Shown: one piece after another, positions 43,661-54,300 of the stretch | How the letters are laid out: each line of letters begins with the position of its first letter | How positions within the stretch are numbered: position 1 is the first letter of the stretch | Assembly: GCF_900091415.1 (NCBI RefSeq) | Contig: NZ_FMHU01000002.1 | Span: 1,860,001 to 1,924,000 of the forward strand | Origin: Micromonospora inyonensis | GTDB taxonomy: Bacteria; Actinomycetota; Actinomycetes; Mycobacteriales; Micromonosporaceae | Length of the DNA stretch: 64,000 bases | Reading direction: 5' to 3' | The notes under the pieces: generated by a model | The model's database searches: none | The model's input: only the letters and a program-made list of their open reading frames with translations | Told to the model about the DNA's origin: nothing | Made by a program: the position numbers and the translations under genes

Positions 43661-44053
43661 GTCGACGCGAACGGTGTGGAGTTCGCCGTCAAGAAGGGGG
43701 GCGTGACCACGTACAACGAGGTTCCCGGCGAGTGCGGAAGCTCGTTCGTGTACTTCACCGCCGTGGACACGACGAAGCACTACTCCTCGATCTACACCGG
43801 CTACTCGATCCATGCCAGCTGGCCGGGTGCCATCTACACCAACTGGCGGGTTGGTGTCGTCGACAACTACGGGTCGAGCACCAAGCCCTGGAACGACCCG
43901 TCCACGCCGACGCACTTCTGGGCGAAGACCCATGGGTTCACTTCCAGCGGTCCTGGCTGGGCCTACGCCGATGTCCTCCTGGGTAGCGTCGCTACCCTGT
44001 CCAATGGGACGATCTGCTACTCCCACGGGCCCGAGGCCAGCGCATACCTGTAG
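43661..44053 (+). pseudogene. C-terminal fragment of a secreted hypothetical protein
   Basis: About 130 codons in a frame different from the PP2C gene read NGVEFAVKKGGVTTYNEVPG, SSFVYFTAVDTTKHYSSIYT, ASWPGAIYTNWRVGVVDNYG and WAYADVLLGSVATLSNGTIC, ending at a TAG. Aromatic, Ser/Thr/Gly-rich with two or three Cys, like secreted beta-rich actinobacterial proteins. There is no start codon, ribosome site or signal peptide; its 5' part is lost at the junction. I do not recognise the family. Confidence 0.6.
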
Positions 44054-44114
44054 CTTCCTCGCCTCTCTGCCGAGGCTGGAAGGCCGAGCACGTTAGATGA
44101 GGGGAGCCTCCCGC

Positions 44115-44720
44115 ATGCACGTCCTTCGACCAGGTCAGCACGGTGCGGATGTGAATCTGACGCAGCCGTCACCCGAGGAGATCCATCGCTGGCTCGGAGG
44201 CAGGTTCGCCATGCTGGAGGCTCCCCACTATCGCGCCCGCACCATCGGGCAGAGCTGGGAATCCGTCGGCGATCAGGGCGGTGTCCGAAACGCCGAGGTG
44301 AGGCTCGGTTACGAACTGGACGACGACACGACCATCGACCTCATCACGGCGCGGGACAACACCGACGGAACCTCCATCGGTAACCGCCTGCGGTCGTGCC
44401 TGAGCAACTACCACCTCGGGCTCCTAGGCCGACGGAGCGCCTTTCCCTGGGGAGCCGGACCGCCACCACCGGACTACTTCGAGCGCCTTGAGGCGGACCT
44501 TCCGGGAGAGCCCAGTGGAACCCGCGTCATCCCCATCGATGGCCGGGGTGCCAGCTGGATCTACCTCACCTTCCCGGACCTGATCAGCGGGACCCAGCTC
44601 GTCGCCTGCGGAACCCGCATCGACACGTCACTGATCATGATCACGGGGACGGAGAGCGCCGTAGCGGACGCCCGGGTGTACCTGTGGCCGCGGCCCGCGC
44701 CACTGGCGTCCGAGAAGTAG
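44115..44720 (+). CDS. Hypothetical protein (201 aa)
   Basis: Start ATG at 44115, with GAGGGGAG upstream at the right distance; an earlier ATG at 44097 lacks one. The sequence is globular: EEIHRWLGGRFAMLEAPHYR, AEVRLGYELDDDTTIDLITA, IPIDGRGASWIYLTFPDLIS, LVACGTRIDTSLIMITGTES. No signal peptide, membrane segment or known motif. It follows the secreted-protein fragment by 61 bp. Possibly an immunity-like or regulatory partner of the truncated secreted protein, but nothing in the sequence shows this. Confidence 0.6.
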   Translation: MHVLRPGQHGADVNLTQPSPEEIHRWLGGRFAMLEAPHYRARTIGQSWESVGDQGGVRNAEVRLGYELDDDTTIDLITARDNTDGTSIGNRLRSCLSNYHLGLLGRRSAFPWGAGPPPPDYFERLEADLPGEPSGTRVIPIDGRGASWIYLTFPDLISGTQLVACGTRIDTSLIMITGTESAVADARVYLWPRPAPLASEK

Positions 44721-44806
44721 CCCGTCCTCCTCCAGGATTCGGCAGCCTCACTACACACATCGGCGGGCCAGGAAGACGTCCGGGGCACCCAGCAAGCGCG
44801 GCCGGA

Positions 44807-46195
44807 TCAGCCTCTGTCGACCGTCCCGGACGCATCGATAGGTCGCCCGCTCGGACGCAGGGGCCGGTACCCGTCGGCGTCGAGCTGGGCGAGTTCGCCG
44901 TCGATGTCGACGGAGTGGGTGCCGTAGAAGTGCACGTTCTCGTGGTGGGTCGGCCAGATGTGCGCGAGGACCTCGTCGTCGACCTGGCGGCCGTCGCGGC
45001 GCAGTATACCGACGGCGAGGCCGTGGTACTCGGTCGACCAGCAGACGATGGCGTTGGTGGCCAGGGTGAGGCACCACATCTGCTCGGTCTGCTGCTCGTG
45101 GTGTCGGCGGCGCAGCGCTCCCTCGCCGGCGTACGCGAGGGAGCGGCGCAGGGCGTGCAGGTTCTCGCCCTTGTTGAGCTGCCGGGCGATGCGCCGCCGG
45201 TAGGTCTCGTCGGCCAGGTACCGGGCGGCGTAGACCGTGCGGCGCAGCGCCCCGTACTCCTTGATCCCGCTGGTCAGCGCGTTCTGCTGCCGTTTCGAGG
45301 AGCACAGCTTCCCGACGACCAGTGCTGCGGTCGCGTGTCCGCCCTGCACCGAGGCGGCGACGCGCAGCAGGTCGTCCCAGGTGCTCGTGATCAGGTCGGT
45401 GTTCAGGCGACGGGTCAGCAGGCCGCCCGCGCGCGGGTAGCGTGCGAGGAAGTCGGCGTTCGGGCCGGTCCGGTAGAGGGTGATCTTCCCGAGGTCGCGG
45501 ATGCGCGGCGAGAGTTGCTTGCCGACCAGGTCGAACAGGGCGAAGTTGGCCAGGGTGGCGCCGTGGGTGTCGGTAGCGTGCTCGAACACAGGTAGGTCGG
45601 TCTCGTTGCCCAGCAGTCCGTCGAGCACGTAGTGCGACTCCGGCGCGGTCGCCACGATGACCTTCGTGTCGAAGGTCGAGTGCTGGTCGGAGGCGTGGGT
45701 GTAGGTGGAGACGCCCTGTCCCCGGGCGAAGTACCGGGACAGGTGCCGGGCGGTGATGGACTTGCCCTTGACCGGGAACCGTTGCCCGTCCGAGGACGAC
45801 AGGGTGCCGGAGCCGAACGTCTGGGTAAGTGGGAGTCGGTGGTGGTAGTTGACCACTGCGGCGTTCGCGGCTTCCAAGGTCTCGGGGCGGAAGTACCACT
45901 CGGCGGTCCAGGCGAGCACGTCGTACGGCACGCCGCAGGACTCGGCCATCGCGGACAGGCCCATGTTCGTGGCTTCCGCGATGATCACGTACAGCAGGTT
46001 GCGCTTGAGCTCGGCCGGCCGGGCGACCTTCCCGCCGGCGTGCACCAGGTGATCGGTGAACCCGGTCCGGGCGTCGACCTCCACCAGCACCGAGGCGATC
46101 GGCACCCGCGGCAGCATCCCGGCCAGCTCCGCACGCAGCGCGTCGGCCTCGGCGGGCACGTCCTCGGCGGTCAGCGGCGGGATGATCAGGGAGCT
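44807..46195 (-). pseudogene. Tn3 family transposase, C-terminal part
   Basis: About 460 residues of TnpA are readable: SVLVEVDARTGFTDHLVHAG (first catalytic Asp), YVIIAEATNMGLSAMAESCG, DGQRFPVKGKSITARHLSRY, YTHASDQHSTFDTKVIVATA (second Asp region), HATDTHGATLANFALFDLVG, LNKGENLHALRRSLAYAGEG (catalytic Glu) and the final HENVHFYGTHSVDIDGELAQ. The N-terminal half, about 500 residues, is absent: the frame ends at 46195 against the IS3 element. No Tn3 inverted repeat is evident after the stop. It is a different subgroup from the fragment at 62854-63492. Confidence 0.85.
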
Positions 46196-47070
46196 TGACC
46201 CCTGATCCTGGACATGGGTTTATGCGGCCGGGGCCAGCGTATCTGGTGCTGGCCGGGGGTTCTTCTTCTCGTAGGTGATCGGGGATTGCTGTCCGAGCCG
46301 GGAGTGGCGTCGGACGGTGTTGTAGCGGTGTAGCCACCGGAACGTGGTCAGTCGTGCTTCGCGTTCGTCGGTGAAGGCGCGGCGACCTTGGAGGGTCTCG
46401 CGTTTGAGGGTGGCGTTGAACGACTCCGCGGCGGCGTTGTCGGCGGAGCTGCCGACCGCGCTCATCGACTGCCGCACCCCGGCCGTGGTGCAGGCCTCGG
46501 CGAAGGCCCGGGAGGTGTACTGGGCTCCGTGGTCCGTGTGCATGATCGCCCCTTTCAGGGTGCCCCGGGTGCGCTGCGCGGCGTGGAGGGGCATCGATGA
46601 CCAGGTCGGTGCGCATGTGATCGGCGATCGCCCAGCCCGCGAGGCGCCGGGAGTGCAGATCGATGACGGTGGCCAGGTAGAGGAAGCCACGGTCACCGAC
46701 TGGTAGGTAGGTGATGTCGCCGACGTAGCGCTGGTTCGGCGCGCAGGCGGTGAAGTCCCGGCCGATCAGGTCAGGGGCCTTCGTCGCGGCCGGGTCCGGC
46801 ATCGTCGTCCGCGTTCGTCGGCGCAGTCGTAGACCCTGCACGCCGAAGCGGCGCATCACCCGGGCGACCCGCTTCCGGTTGACCGCCAGGCCGGCATCCC
46901 GAAGTTCGGCGGTGATCCGTGGTGCTCCGTAGGTGCCGTCGTGAGCCGTGTGCACAGCCCGGATCCGACCCACGAGAGCCGCATCCGCGGCCTCCCGCGC
47001 GGCCCGCGTTTCTGCGGCCGCGCGCCGGACCATCACGATCCAAGGCTCAAGTGTCCAGGATCAGGGGGCA
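46196..47070 (-). mobile_element. Short IS3-family element (875 bp), both ends present, orfA missing
   Basis: Left end TGACCCCTGATCCTGGACA (46196-46214) and right end TGTCCAGGATCAGGGGGCA (47052-47070) are inverted repeats with one mismatch in 19. Inside is only an orfB-type integrase gene. IS3 elements are normally 1.2-1.5 kb with orfA plus orfB, so the element has lost orfA and the 5' part of orfB while keeping its tip. The two flanks belong to different transposons (Tn3 on one side, IS982 on the other) and show no matching target duplication. Confidence 0.75.
46220..47036 (-). pseudogene. IS3 family transposase OrfB, frameshifted
   Basis: DDE integrase. From the 5' side: VHTAHDGTYGAPRITAELRD (HTH_21 region), NQRYVGDITYLPVGDRGFLY (first Asp), VIDLHSRRLAGWAIADHMRT. 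An extra C in a run near 46592 shifts the frame; the rest reads KGAIMHTDHGAQYTSRAFAE (second Asp), SSADNAAAESFNATLKRETL (Glu) and HSRLGQQSPITYEKKNPRPA in another frame. About 60 N-terminal residues of OrfB are also missing. Inactive as sequenced. Confidence 0.8.
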
Positions 47071-47630
47071 ACTCCCCCTGCGGTATGTCCCGCCCCACCG
47101 TGCAACGCTCCGACCTGGCCGGCTGGGCCGGATACGGCTACTGCGCCTCACACTCCCGCTTCTTCTGGGGCCTGCGGCTCTACCTGGTGTGCACCCCGAC
47201 CGGCATGCCGATCCTGTGGGCCCTGGCCAACCCGAAGATCGGCGAACGCGAGGTCCTCGCCGCGATGCTGGACGTCGAGGCCGGCGTGGTCGCCGAGCAC
47301 GACGGGATCCTGCTGATCAGCGACAAGGGCTTCGCCTCCAAGCCGTTCGAGCGGCAGTTGGCCGAGCAGGGCATCGAACTGCTGCGCCCGTCGCGCAAGC
47401 GGGAGAAGGCCCGCTACGGCGAGCCGATGCTCAAGAAGGTCCGACAACTGATCGAGTCGGTCAACGACACCCTCAAGGGTCAGCTTGACCTGGAACAACA
47501 CGGCGGACGGACCTTCGCCGGTGTTGCTGTCCGTGTCGCCCAACGCCTGCTCGCCATGGCCGCCGCGATCTGGCACAACAACAAGACCGGCGCCCCCGTC
47601 ACCCGGTCACTGATCGCTTACGACCACTGA
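47071..47630 (+). pseudogene. IS982 family transposase, 5' truncated
   Basis: The open frame reads GWAGYGYCASHSRFFWGLRL, LVCTPTGMPILWALANPKIG, LLISDKGFASKPFERQLAEQ, KKVRQLIESVNDTLKGQLDL and RTFAGVAVRVAQRLLAMAAA. This is the second half of an IS982-type DDE transposase (ADKGY/SDKGF, then E-x-x-N-x-x-LK). Its N-terminal half and upstream end are missing where the IS3 element begins. The sequence just after the stop (CCGGGTTTCGGAAC) may be part of its terminal repeat. Confidence 0.75.
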
Positions 47631-47825
47631 CCGGGTTTCGGAACTACTCGTCTAGCGTCGACCTACCAAGGGCTCGCATTCGGCGGCACCCGGCGCACCT
47701 TCTCCGGTTGCAGCATCAGCGCCCCCACGGGTGTCACCGGACCCACGGGAGTGAGCGCCTGCATGATCACCGCGAGCGAGAACAACGCTCAGGGCCGGGT
47801 CGAGGGACTCCACCAGGTCCACGGC

Positions 47826-47854
47826 GGGATCACCCCCGCATGCGCGGGGAGCAG
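47826..47854 (+). CRISPR. Solitary type I-E CRISPR repeat (relic)
   Basis: The 29-nt sequence starts GGGATCACCCCCGC and ends GCGCGGGGAGCAG, with the CCCCGC/GCGGGG stem of actinobacterial type I-E repeats. No second copy occurs 55-65 bp to either side, and no cas genes are in the window. The 470-bp interval 47631-48102 around it holds no gene I can support. Confidence 0.6.
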
Positions 47855-48102
47855 CGTCCGTCATCGCGGCGACCCCGCACCACGATCCGCTCGCCCTCGT
47901 CGGCCACGTCCGCTACGACCAGCGGAGAAAGACCCGAAAACACCGTCCGCGCAAGCTCATCGACATCCTTCACGCCAGTGTCGACGACCCCCACGACTCT
48001 CCGTCACCACCGAATGTGAGACAGGGCCGAAATCCTACGCAGTCCCGGGTGGTGAACCCACTGCCAGGATTCAGTCGTGGGGTAACGGGGGGGGGTGGTG
48101 GG

Positions 48103-48198
48103 ATGAGCGCGTTGAGTGATGAGGAGCTGTTGGTCGAGGTGTGTGCGGCCCTGGATTTCAGGGCGAGGCGGTGGGCCTCTGTCGTTGTGTCTGGGTGA
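48103..48198 (+). CDS. Possible small ORF (31 aa) before the giant gene
   Basis: ATG after a G-rich run (GGGGTGGTGGG); SALSDEELLVEVCAALDFRA then a stop. The acidic helix looks protein-like. It may be a leader peptide or the start of a gene cut short by a frameshift. It lies about 160 bp before the giant open frame on the same strand; the intervening sequence is not coherent in any frame. Confidence 0.3.
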   Translation: MSALSDEELLVEVCAALDFRARRWASVVVSG

Positions 48199-48356
48199 AC
48201 ACGGAGGCCATCGGTTCCGAGCTGGTTGCGGACATGAGTGGCGGTGCGCGGGGCTGTTTCGCGTGGGAACGAGATGGCCGACGGCCGAGGCGTTGGTGCG
48301 CTGCTGGGTGATTGGCATTGAGTGCCCCTGGTGGGGGTGGGGAGGGGGCGTTGGCG

Positions 48357-51300
48357 GTGGCTGAGGCTGCTGTTCCTTCCGTGGGTCTCAGTGAGTCGTC
48401 GAAGCAGGCCCTGGAGGCGTTCACCGGGATGCGGTTGCACCGGTCGAATCTGCCGGTGTTGGCGTACGACCTGAACGCGTTGGAGGTGCTGGCGGAGCGG
48501 GTGCGGACCCTGTTGGTTCCGGAGCTGATCCAGGCGATCAAGGCGGTTCGGGCGGCGGGCGAGGGTGAGGTCTTCGACCGGTTCGTGGCGCAGACCGCTC
48601 CGTTCGTGGAACTGCTGGACCGGGTCGCCGATCTGAAGGTGAACGCGGCCCAGGCGATGCGGGACTTCCTGAACCAGATGGAGCTGACGGATCGTCAGGC
48701 GCTGGTCATGTTCATCTTCATGATGACGGAGCTGGCGGTCGCGTTCGCGATGGCGTTCTTCCTGCCGGTGGAGGCGGCGGCGCACATCGTGAAGACCCGG
48801 ACGATCATCCAGACGATCCTGCGGTCGTCGATGGTGCGGGCGGCGGCGAGCAGCACGGCGATCCAGATGTTGTTCATGCCGGGGTCGTCGTTGTTGGCGC
48901 AGATCAGCATGCTGGCTGATGGTCTGATGCCGGGGATCGACTGGGCGCAGGTCGGCAAGCAGGCGTTGTACGGGTTGGCGGTGGCGGGTGTCACCACGGC
49001 GGCCGCGCCGGCGTTGGCCCGTTTCGCCGGTGCCGTCGGTGGTGGTCTGGCGCACCTCGGGGTGTCGGGTTCCACGCGTGACCTGTTGACCAGTCTGTTG
49101 ATGGTGCCGGTGTCGGAAGTCGGCATGGAGGTGGTCGGCGACGCCGCCGCCAGCTACATCGTCGACGGGACCTACGACCCCAGTGGTCTCGCTCTGGCCG
49201 CGGCGTCCGGGGCGGCGTCGGCGGGAAATGAGCTGGCCGGGACCGCGGCCGGGGCCGCTGCGCGTCGTGTGGCTGTCGGTTTGGGGTTCAATCCGACCCG
49301 GCCCCGGTGGAACATGCCCGGTGGCACCGGTTTCACCGCCGACGGTAAGCCGGTCGCGCCGGTACCGCCGATACCCGCGCCGGTCACTGCGGACCCGTCC
49401 CTGTACCAGCCGGAGGTCGGGGATCCCGCGGGTGCGGGGTCGGGGGGGCAGGCCCCGGTGTCCGTCCCGCTGGTGCCGGCACCGGTCCTGTCCGCGCCGG
49501 CGTGGTCGGCACCGGACCTGCCGGTGCCGTCGTGGTCCGTGCCGAGCTTCTCGGTGCCGACGGTGCCGGTGGTGCCCGTGCCGGAGTGGGTAGCGGTCGC
49601 TGGTGCGTTGGTGGTGGAGCAGTGGCAGCGGTTCCAGCGGGAACTGGTGGACCACTATGGTGGACTGCTGGCCGGGATGGGGCAGGCGCGGCAGTTCCTG
49701 GCCGCGCTTCCCGTGTCGGTTGAGCGGGTGTTCGCCGGGTGGGTCGACGCCCGGCGGGGTGATCGGGCTGTTGCGGCTTTCCTGTCCGCGGTCGGTCTGC
49801 CCGCTGCCGCGTTGACCGAGGGGTATCTGACGGGTGTCCGGCAGCGGGCGGTGGCCCGGGTGGTCGAGGCGTTGGCGTTCTCCGGTGGGCGGATCCCGGC
49901 CGAGGTGCGGGCGCGGCAGGTGATCGCCGGGCTGCCGGCGGAGTTCGACCGGCAGGCGCTGCGCTCGCTCGCGCACCTGGCCGTTCAACACCACATCGAC
50001 CAGTACCTCGCCGCCGGCCTACCCACAGGCACCGGCACGCCGACAGGCCCCGGCACGCCGACAGACGCTGGCGTGTCGGGGGGCGCTGGGGCGGTGGTGC
50101 CGTCCGCTGGCGTGCTCAGGGCGGTCGAGGGCGGCGTGTGGAGCCAGGTGGACCGTGGGGTCGATGTGATCCTCGGTGCCCCTGCCGTGCTGCCGGGTGT
50201 GGTGGCCGGTCCCGACGCCGGGCAGGTCAGTGCCGTGGGGAGGGTGGTCCGGCAGGCGGTTACCGACCTGTCCGCCCGTTTCTCGGCCGTGACGGTCCCC
50301 GGCGTCACCGGAGCGGCCGCCGGTGTGGCTACGGTCGATGTCGAGGAAGGCGGGCGTGTCGGCGGGCCGGCGGTGCCGGTGATGTCTGAGCGGCACACCG
50401 CGGCGGCGGCTGGTCTGGCGCAGGCCCAGTTCACCGCGTTGGCCCGCCGGTACGGTGTCGATCCGGCCGGTCATGCGGCGTTGGTCACCTCGTTCCAGCG
50501 GGAGTGGGTGGACGGGTACCACAAGGTGCTCGTGTCGGCCGGCGGGAGCGTGACGCCCGGGACGGCGGATGTGGTCGGGGCCCTCGGTACGGTGCCGGGT
50601 GGTGCCGGCTCCCATGGCGGTGGCATGTCGATCGTCGACGTCGTCAGCGTCGGTGATACGGCGTCGGTCAGTGACGTGTCTATGGCAAGCGGTGGAGTGT
50701 TCAGCCCCGATCTCGGCTCCCGGGACACGGATTCGACCGGTTTCAGGGACTCGGGTTCGATCAGTGATGTGTCGTTGCTGGACGAGTCGATCAGTGCCGG
50801 CTCTGGCGGTCTCGGCGAGCGGGCCGTCGCGGCGACTGGGCCGGCCGTGGAACGAATCCACGATCTCGCCAGCGGCGGCTACGGCCGTGCCAGCGACGCT
50901 CAGCTGCGCCGGCTCGCTGCGGACCTCGGTATCCAGGCGGCGTCGCCGGACGGGGTCCTGCCCCAACTGTTCGAGGTGTCCAGGGATGTCGTCATGGCGG
51001 ACACGGTCAGCGGTGTGTACTTCGCCGACCCGGTGGTGGCGGATCTGGACGCGGCGGCGGATCGCACGGCGGCGCAGGCGCTGCCGTCGGTGGAGGGATG
51101 GTTCACCATCGCCGGGCACCGGAACCTGGCCGAGCGGCTGGCCGACGATCCGGTGCGTCAGGCCTTGTTCCTCCGGATGATCACCGCCTCGCCCGCCTGG
51201 CAACACGCCGTCGCGCAGGCGCGACAGCGCGGCGGCGGCATACCTGACATCTTGCTGGTCTGGTGTGACGCGGCATGGCGGGGACCGGGGCAGGCCACCT

Positions 51301-54300
51301 CCTTCGGTGAATGGTTGCGCACCCGGCTGCGTGCCCGGCGGCTGATGTCGTCCACGCACGAGGTGGACCAGATGCCCGGCGAGTTGCGGCCACACGGGGA
51401 CGAGCCGGTGCGGTCGGTGTTGTTCTCGGATGGTTCGGTGGAGTTGTTCGGGCCGGATCTGGTGGAGGCGGTACGGACCGCGGACATCGTCGAGAACGGG
51501 CAGGAACCCGGCGTGCGCTGGCCGGATCAGGAGGACTTCGCCGCCGCTGGCGGTCGGCACCGGTGGGCCGGCAACACCTCAGACGGGCAGTCGACCGATC
51601 CAGCGGAAGGCGGCGACCCGTCTGGTCCTGGCCCGGTGTCCGCCGCCCAGTGGGTGTGGGGCCCGTCGCGGGATCCAGGGGCGCAGTTGCCGGTGCCGGG
51701 CCCTGCCCTCGGACCGGACCGCCCGCAGGGTGAGGACCTGTCCTGGCTGGACCACGGGGCTACGGTGCCGATGTCCGGGCTGGTACCTGCCCCGCCGGCG
51801 GGCACGGGTCTGCCAGGGCTGTCAGGGCTGCCCGGGCCGTTGGACGACCCGGACGCCCCCACCGCATCGTCCTGGCCGGCAGGGCCGGCCGCGTCGTCCT
51901 GGCCGGCGGGGTGGGCGGAACCGGGGTGGCCGATACCCGGCATGGGCGTGACCGACGGGCACGGTGCGGCGATGTCCACCGACTTCGACCAGCCGAGCAT
52001 CGACAATCAGGCCAGCGACGGCGGGAACCTCGGCGACTGGGCCGGCGACGGCGGGAACCTCGGCGACTGGGCCACCTACCAGGGGCCGGACATGGACTGG
52101 CAGCCATACCTCGCACCCTCCCCGGCGGTGGCCCGCACCGACGCCGGCACTGTCCACGCCGGCGACACCCTCCATCACCCGGCCGACGAGCCACCCACCA
52201 CGCCCGCCTCGCCGCAACCCGACCAACCCCAACCCCAACCCGCTGCGGGCAGCCGGCGGGTGCGCGACCCGGGCGAGGCCCGGGCGCTGTTCGACCAGCA
52301 CGCCGACCACATCGCCACCACAACACGGCAGCGGGAACAGCTGCGGCAGTTGTGGAACGCCCTGATCGACCGGATGGACGACAACGGGATCATCACCGCC
52401 AGCGAGCCAGACCTCGCCGAGGCGACATCCGCACAGCAGCAGACGGTGCATGCCCGGATCGGGGCATTGCTGCGCGGCAGTGCTCTGCTGCATCTGGTGC
52501 AGGAAGGTCACGGTGGCGGGGCGGCGCGGTACGGGGTGAGCGATCCGGGTCAGCCCCGGCAAGCACCACTGCCGGCCCCTCCCGAAGGCAGCCAGTGGCT
52601 GCGCGACCCGGATGAGGCCCGGGCGCTGTTCGACCAGCACGCCGACCACATCGCCACCACAACACGGCAGCGGGAACAGCTGCGGCAGTTGTGGAACGCC
52701 CTGATCGACCGTATGGACGACAACGGGATCATCACCGCCAGCGAGCCAGACCTCGCCGAGGCGACATCCACACCGAAGCCGACGGTGCATCACCGGATCG
52801 GGGCATTGCGCGGCAGTGCTCTGCTGCAGCGGGTCCAGGAAAGTCACGGTCGCGGGGCGGCACGGTACGGGGTGAGCGATCCGGGTCAGCCCCAGCAAGC
52901 ACCACTGCCGGCCCCTCCCGAAGGCAGCCAGTGGCTGCGCGACCCGGATGAGGCCCGGGCGCTGTTCGACCAGCACGCCGACCACATCGCCACCACAACA
53001 CGGCAGCGGGAACAGCTGCGGCAGTTGTGGAACGCCCTGATCGACCGGATGGACGACAACGGGACCATCACCGCCAGCGAGTCAGACCTCGCCAAGGCGA
53101 CATCCACACCGCAGCAGACGGTGCATAACCGGATCGGGGCATTGCGCGGCAGTGCTCTGCTGCAGCTGGTCCAGGAAGGTCACGGTGGCGGGGCGGCGCG
53201 GTACGGGGTGAGCGATCCGGGTCAGCCCCAGCAAGCACCGTTACCGGCCCTTCCCGCAGACAGCCGATGGGTGCGCGACCCGGATAGGGCCCGGACGCTG
53301 TTCGACCAGCACGCCGACCACATCGCCACCACAACGCAGCAGCGGGAACAGCTGCGGCAGTTGTGGAACGCCCTGATCGACCATATGGACGACAACGGGA
53401 TCATCACCGCCAGCGAGCCAGCCCTCGCCGAGGCGACATCCACACCGAAGCAGACGGTGCATCACCGGATCGGGGCATTGCGCGGCAGTGCTCTGCTGCA
53501 GCTGGTCCGGGAAGGTCGCGGTGGCGGGGCGGCGCGGTACGGGGTGAGCGATCCGGGTCAGCCCCGGCAAGCACCGTTGCCGGGCCCTGCCCTCGGACCG
53601 GACCGCCCGCAGGGTGAGGACCTGTCCTGGCTGGACCACGGGGGTACGTTGCCGATGTCCGGGCCTGCACCTGCCCCGCCGGCGGGCACGGGTCTGCCAG
53701 GGCTGCCCGGGCCGTTGGACGACCCGGACGCCCCCACCGCGTCGTCCTGGCCGGCGGGGTGGGCGGAACCGGGGTGGCCGGTACCCGGCATGGGCGTGAC
53801 CGACGGGCACGGTGCGGCGATGTCCACCGACTTCGACCAGCCGGGCATCGACGATCAGGCCAGCGACGGCGGGAACCTCGGCGACTGGGCCGGCGAGGGC
53901 GGGAACCTCGGCGACTGGGCCACCTACCAGGAGCCGGACATGGACTGGCAGCCATACCTCGCGCCCTCCCCGGCGGTGGCCCGCACCGACGCCGGCACTG
54001 TTCACGCCGGCGACACCCTCCATCACCCGGCCGACGAGCCACCCACCACGCCCGCCTCGCCGCACCCCGACCAACCCCAACCCCAACCCCAACCCCAACC
54101 AGCTGCGGGCAGCCGGCGGGTGCGCGACCCGGGCGAGGCCCGGGCGCTGTTCGACCAGCACGCCGACCACATCGCCACCACAACACGGCAGCGGGAACAG
54201 CTGCGGCAGTTGTGGAACGCCCTGATCGACCGGATGGACGACAACGGGATCATCACCGCCAGCGAGTCAGCCCTCGCCGAGGCGACATCCGCGCAGCAGT

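Noticed and set aside
44751..47036. A single 760-codon minus-strand protein
   Set aside because: It joins the 5' part of the IS3 orfB with out-of-frame transposase sequence; an artefact of the frameshift in orfB.
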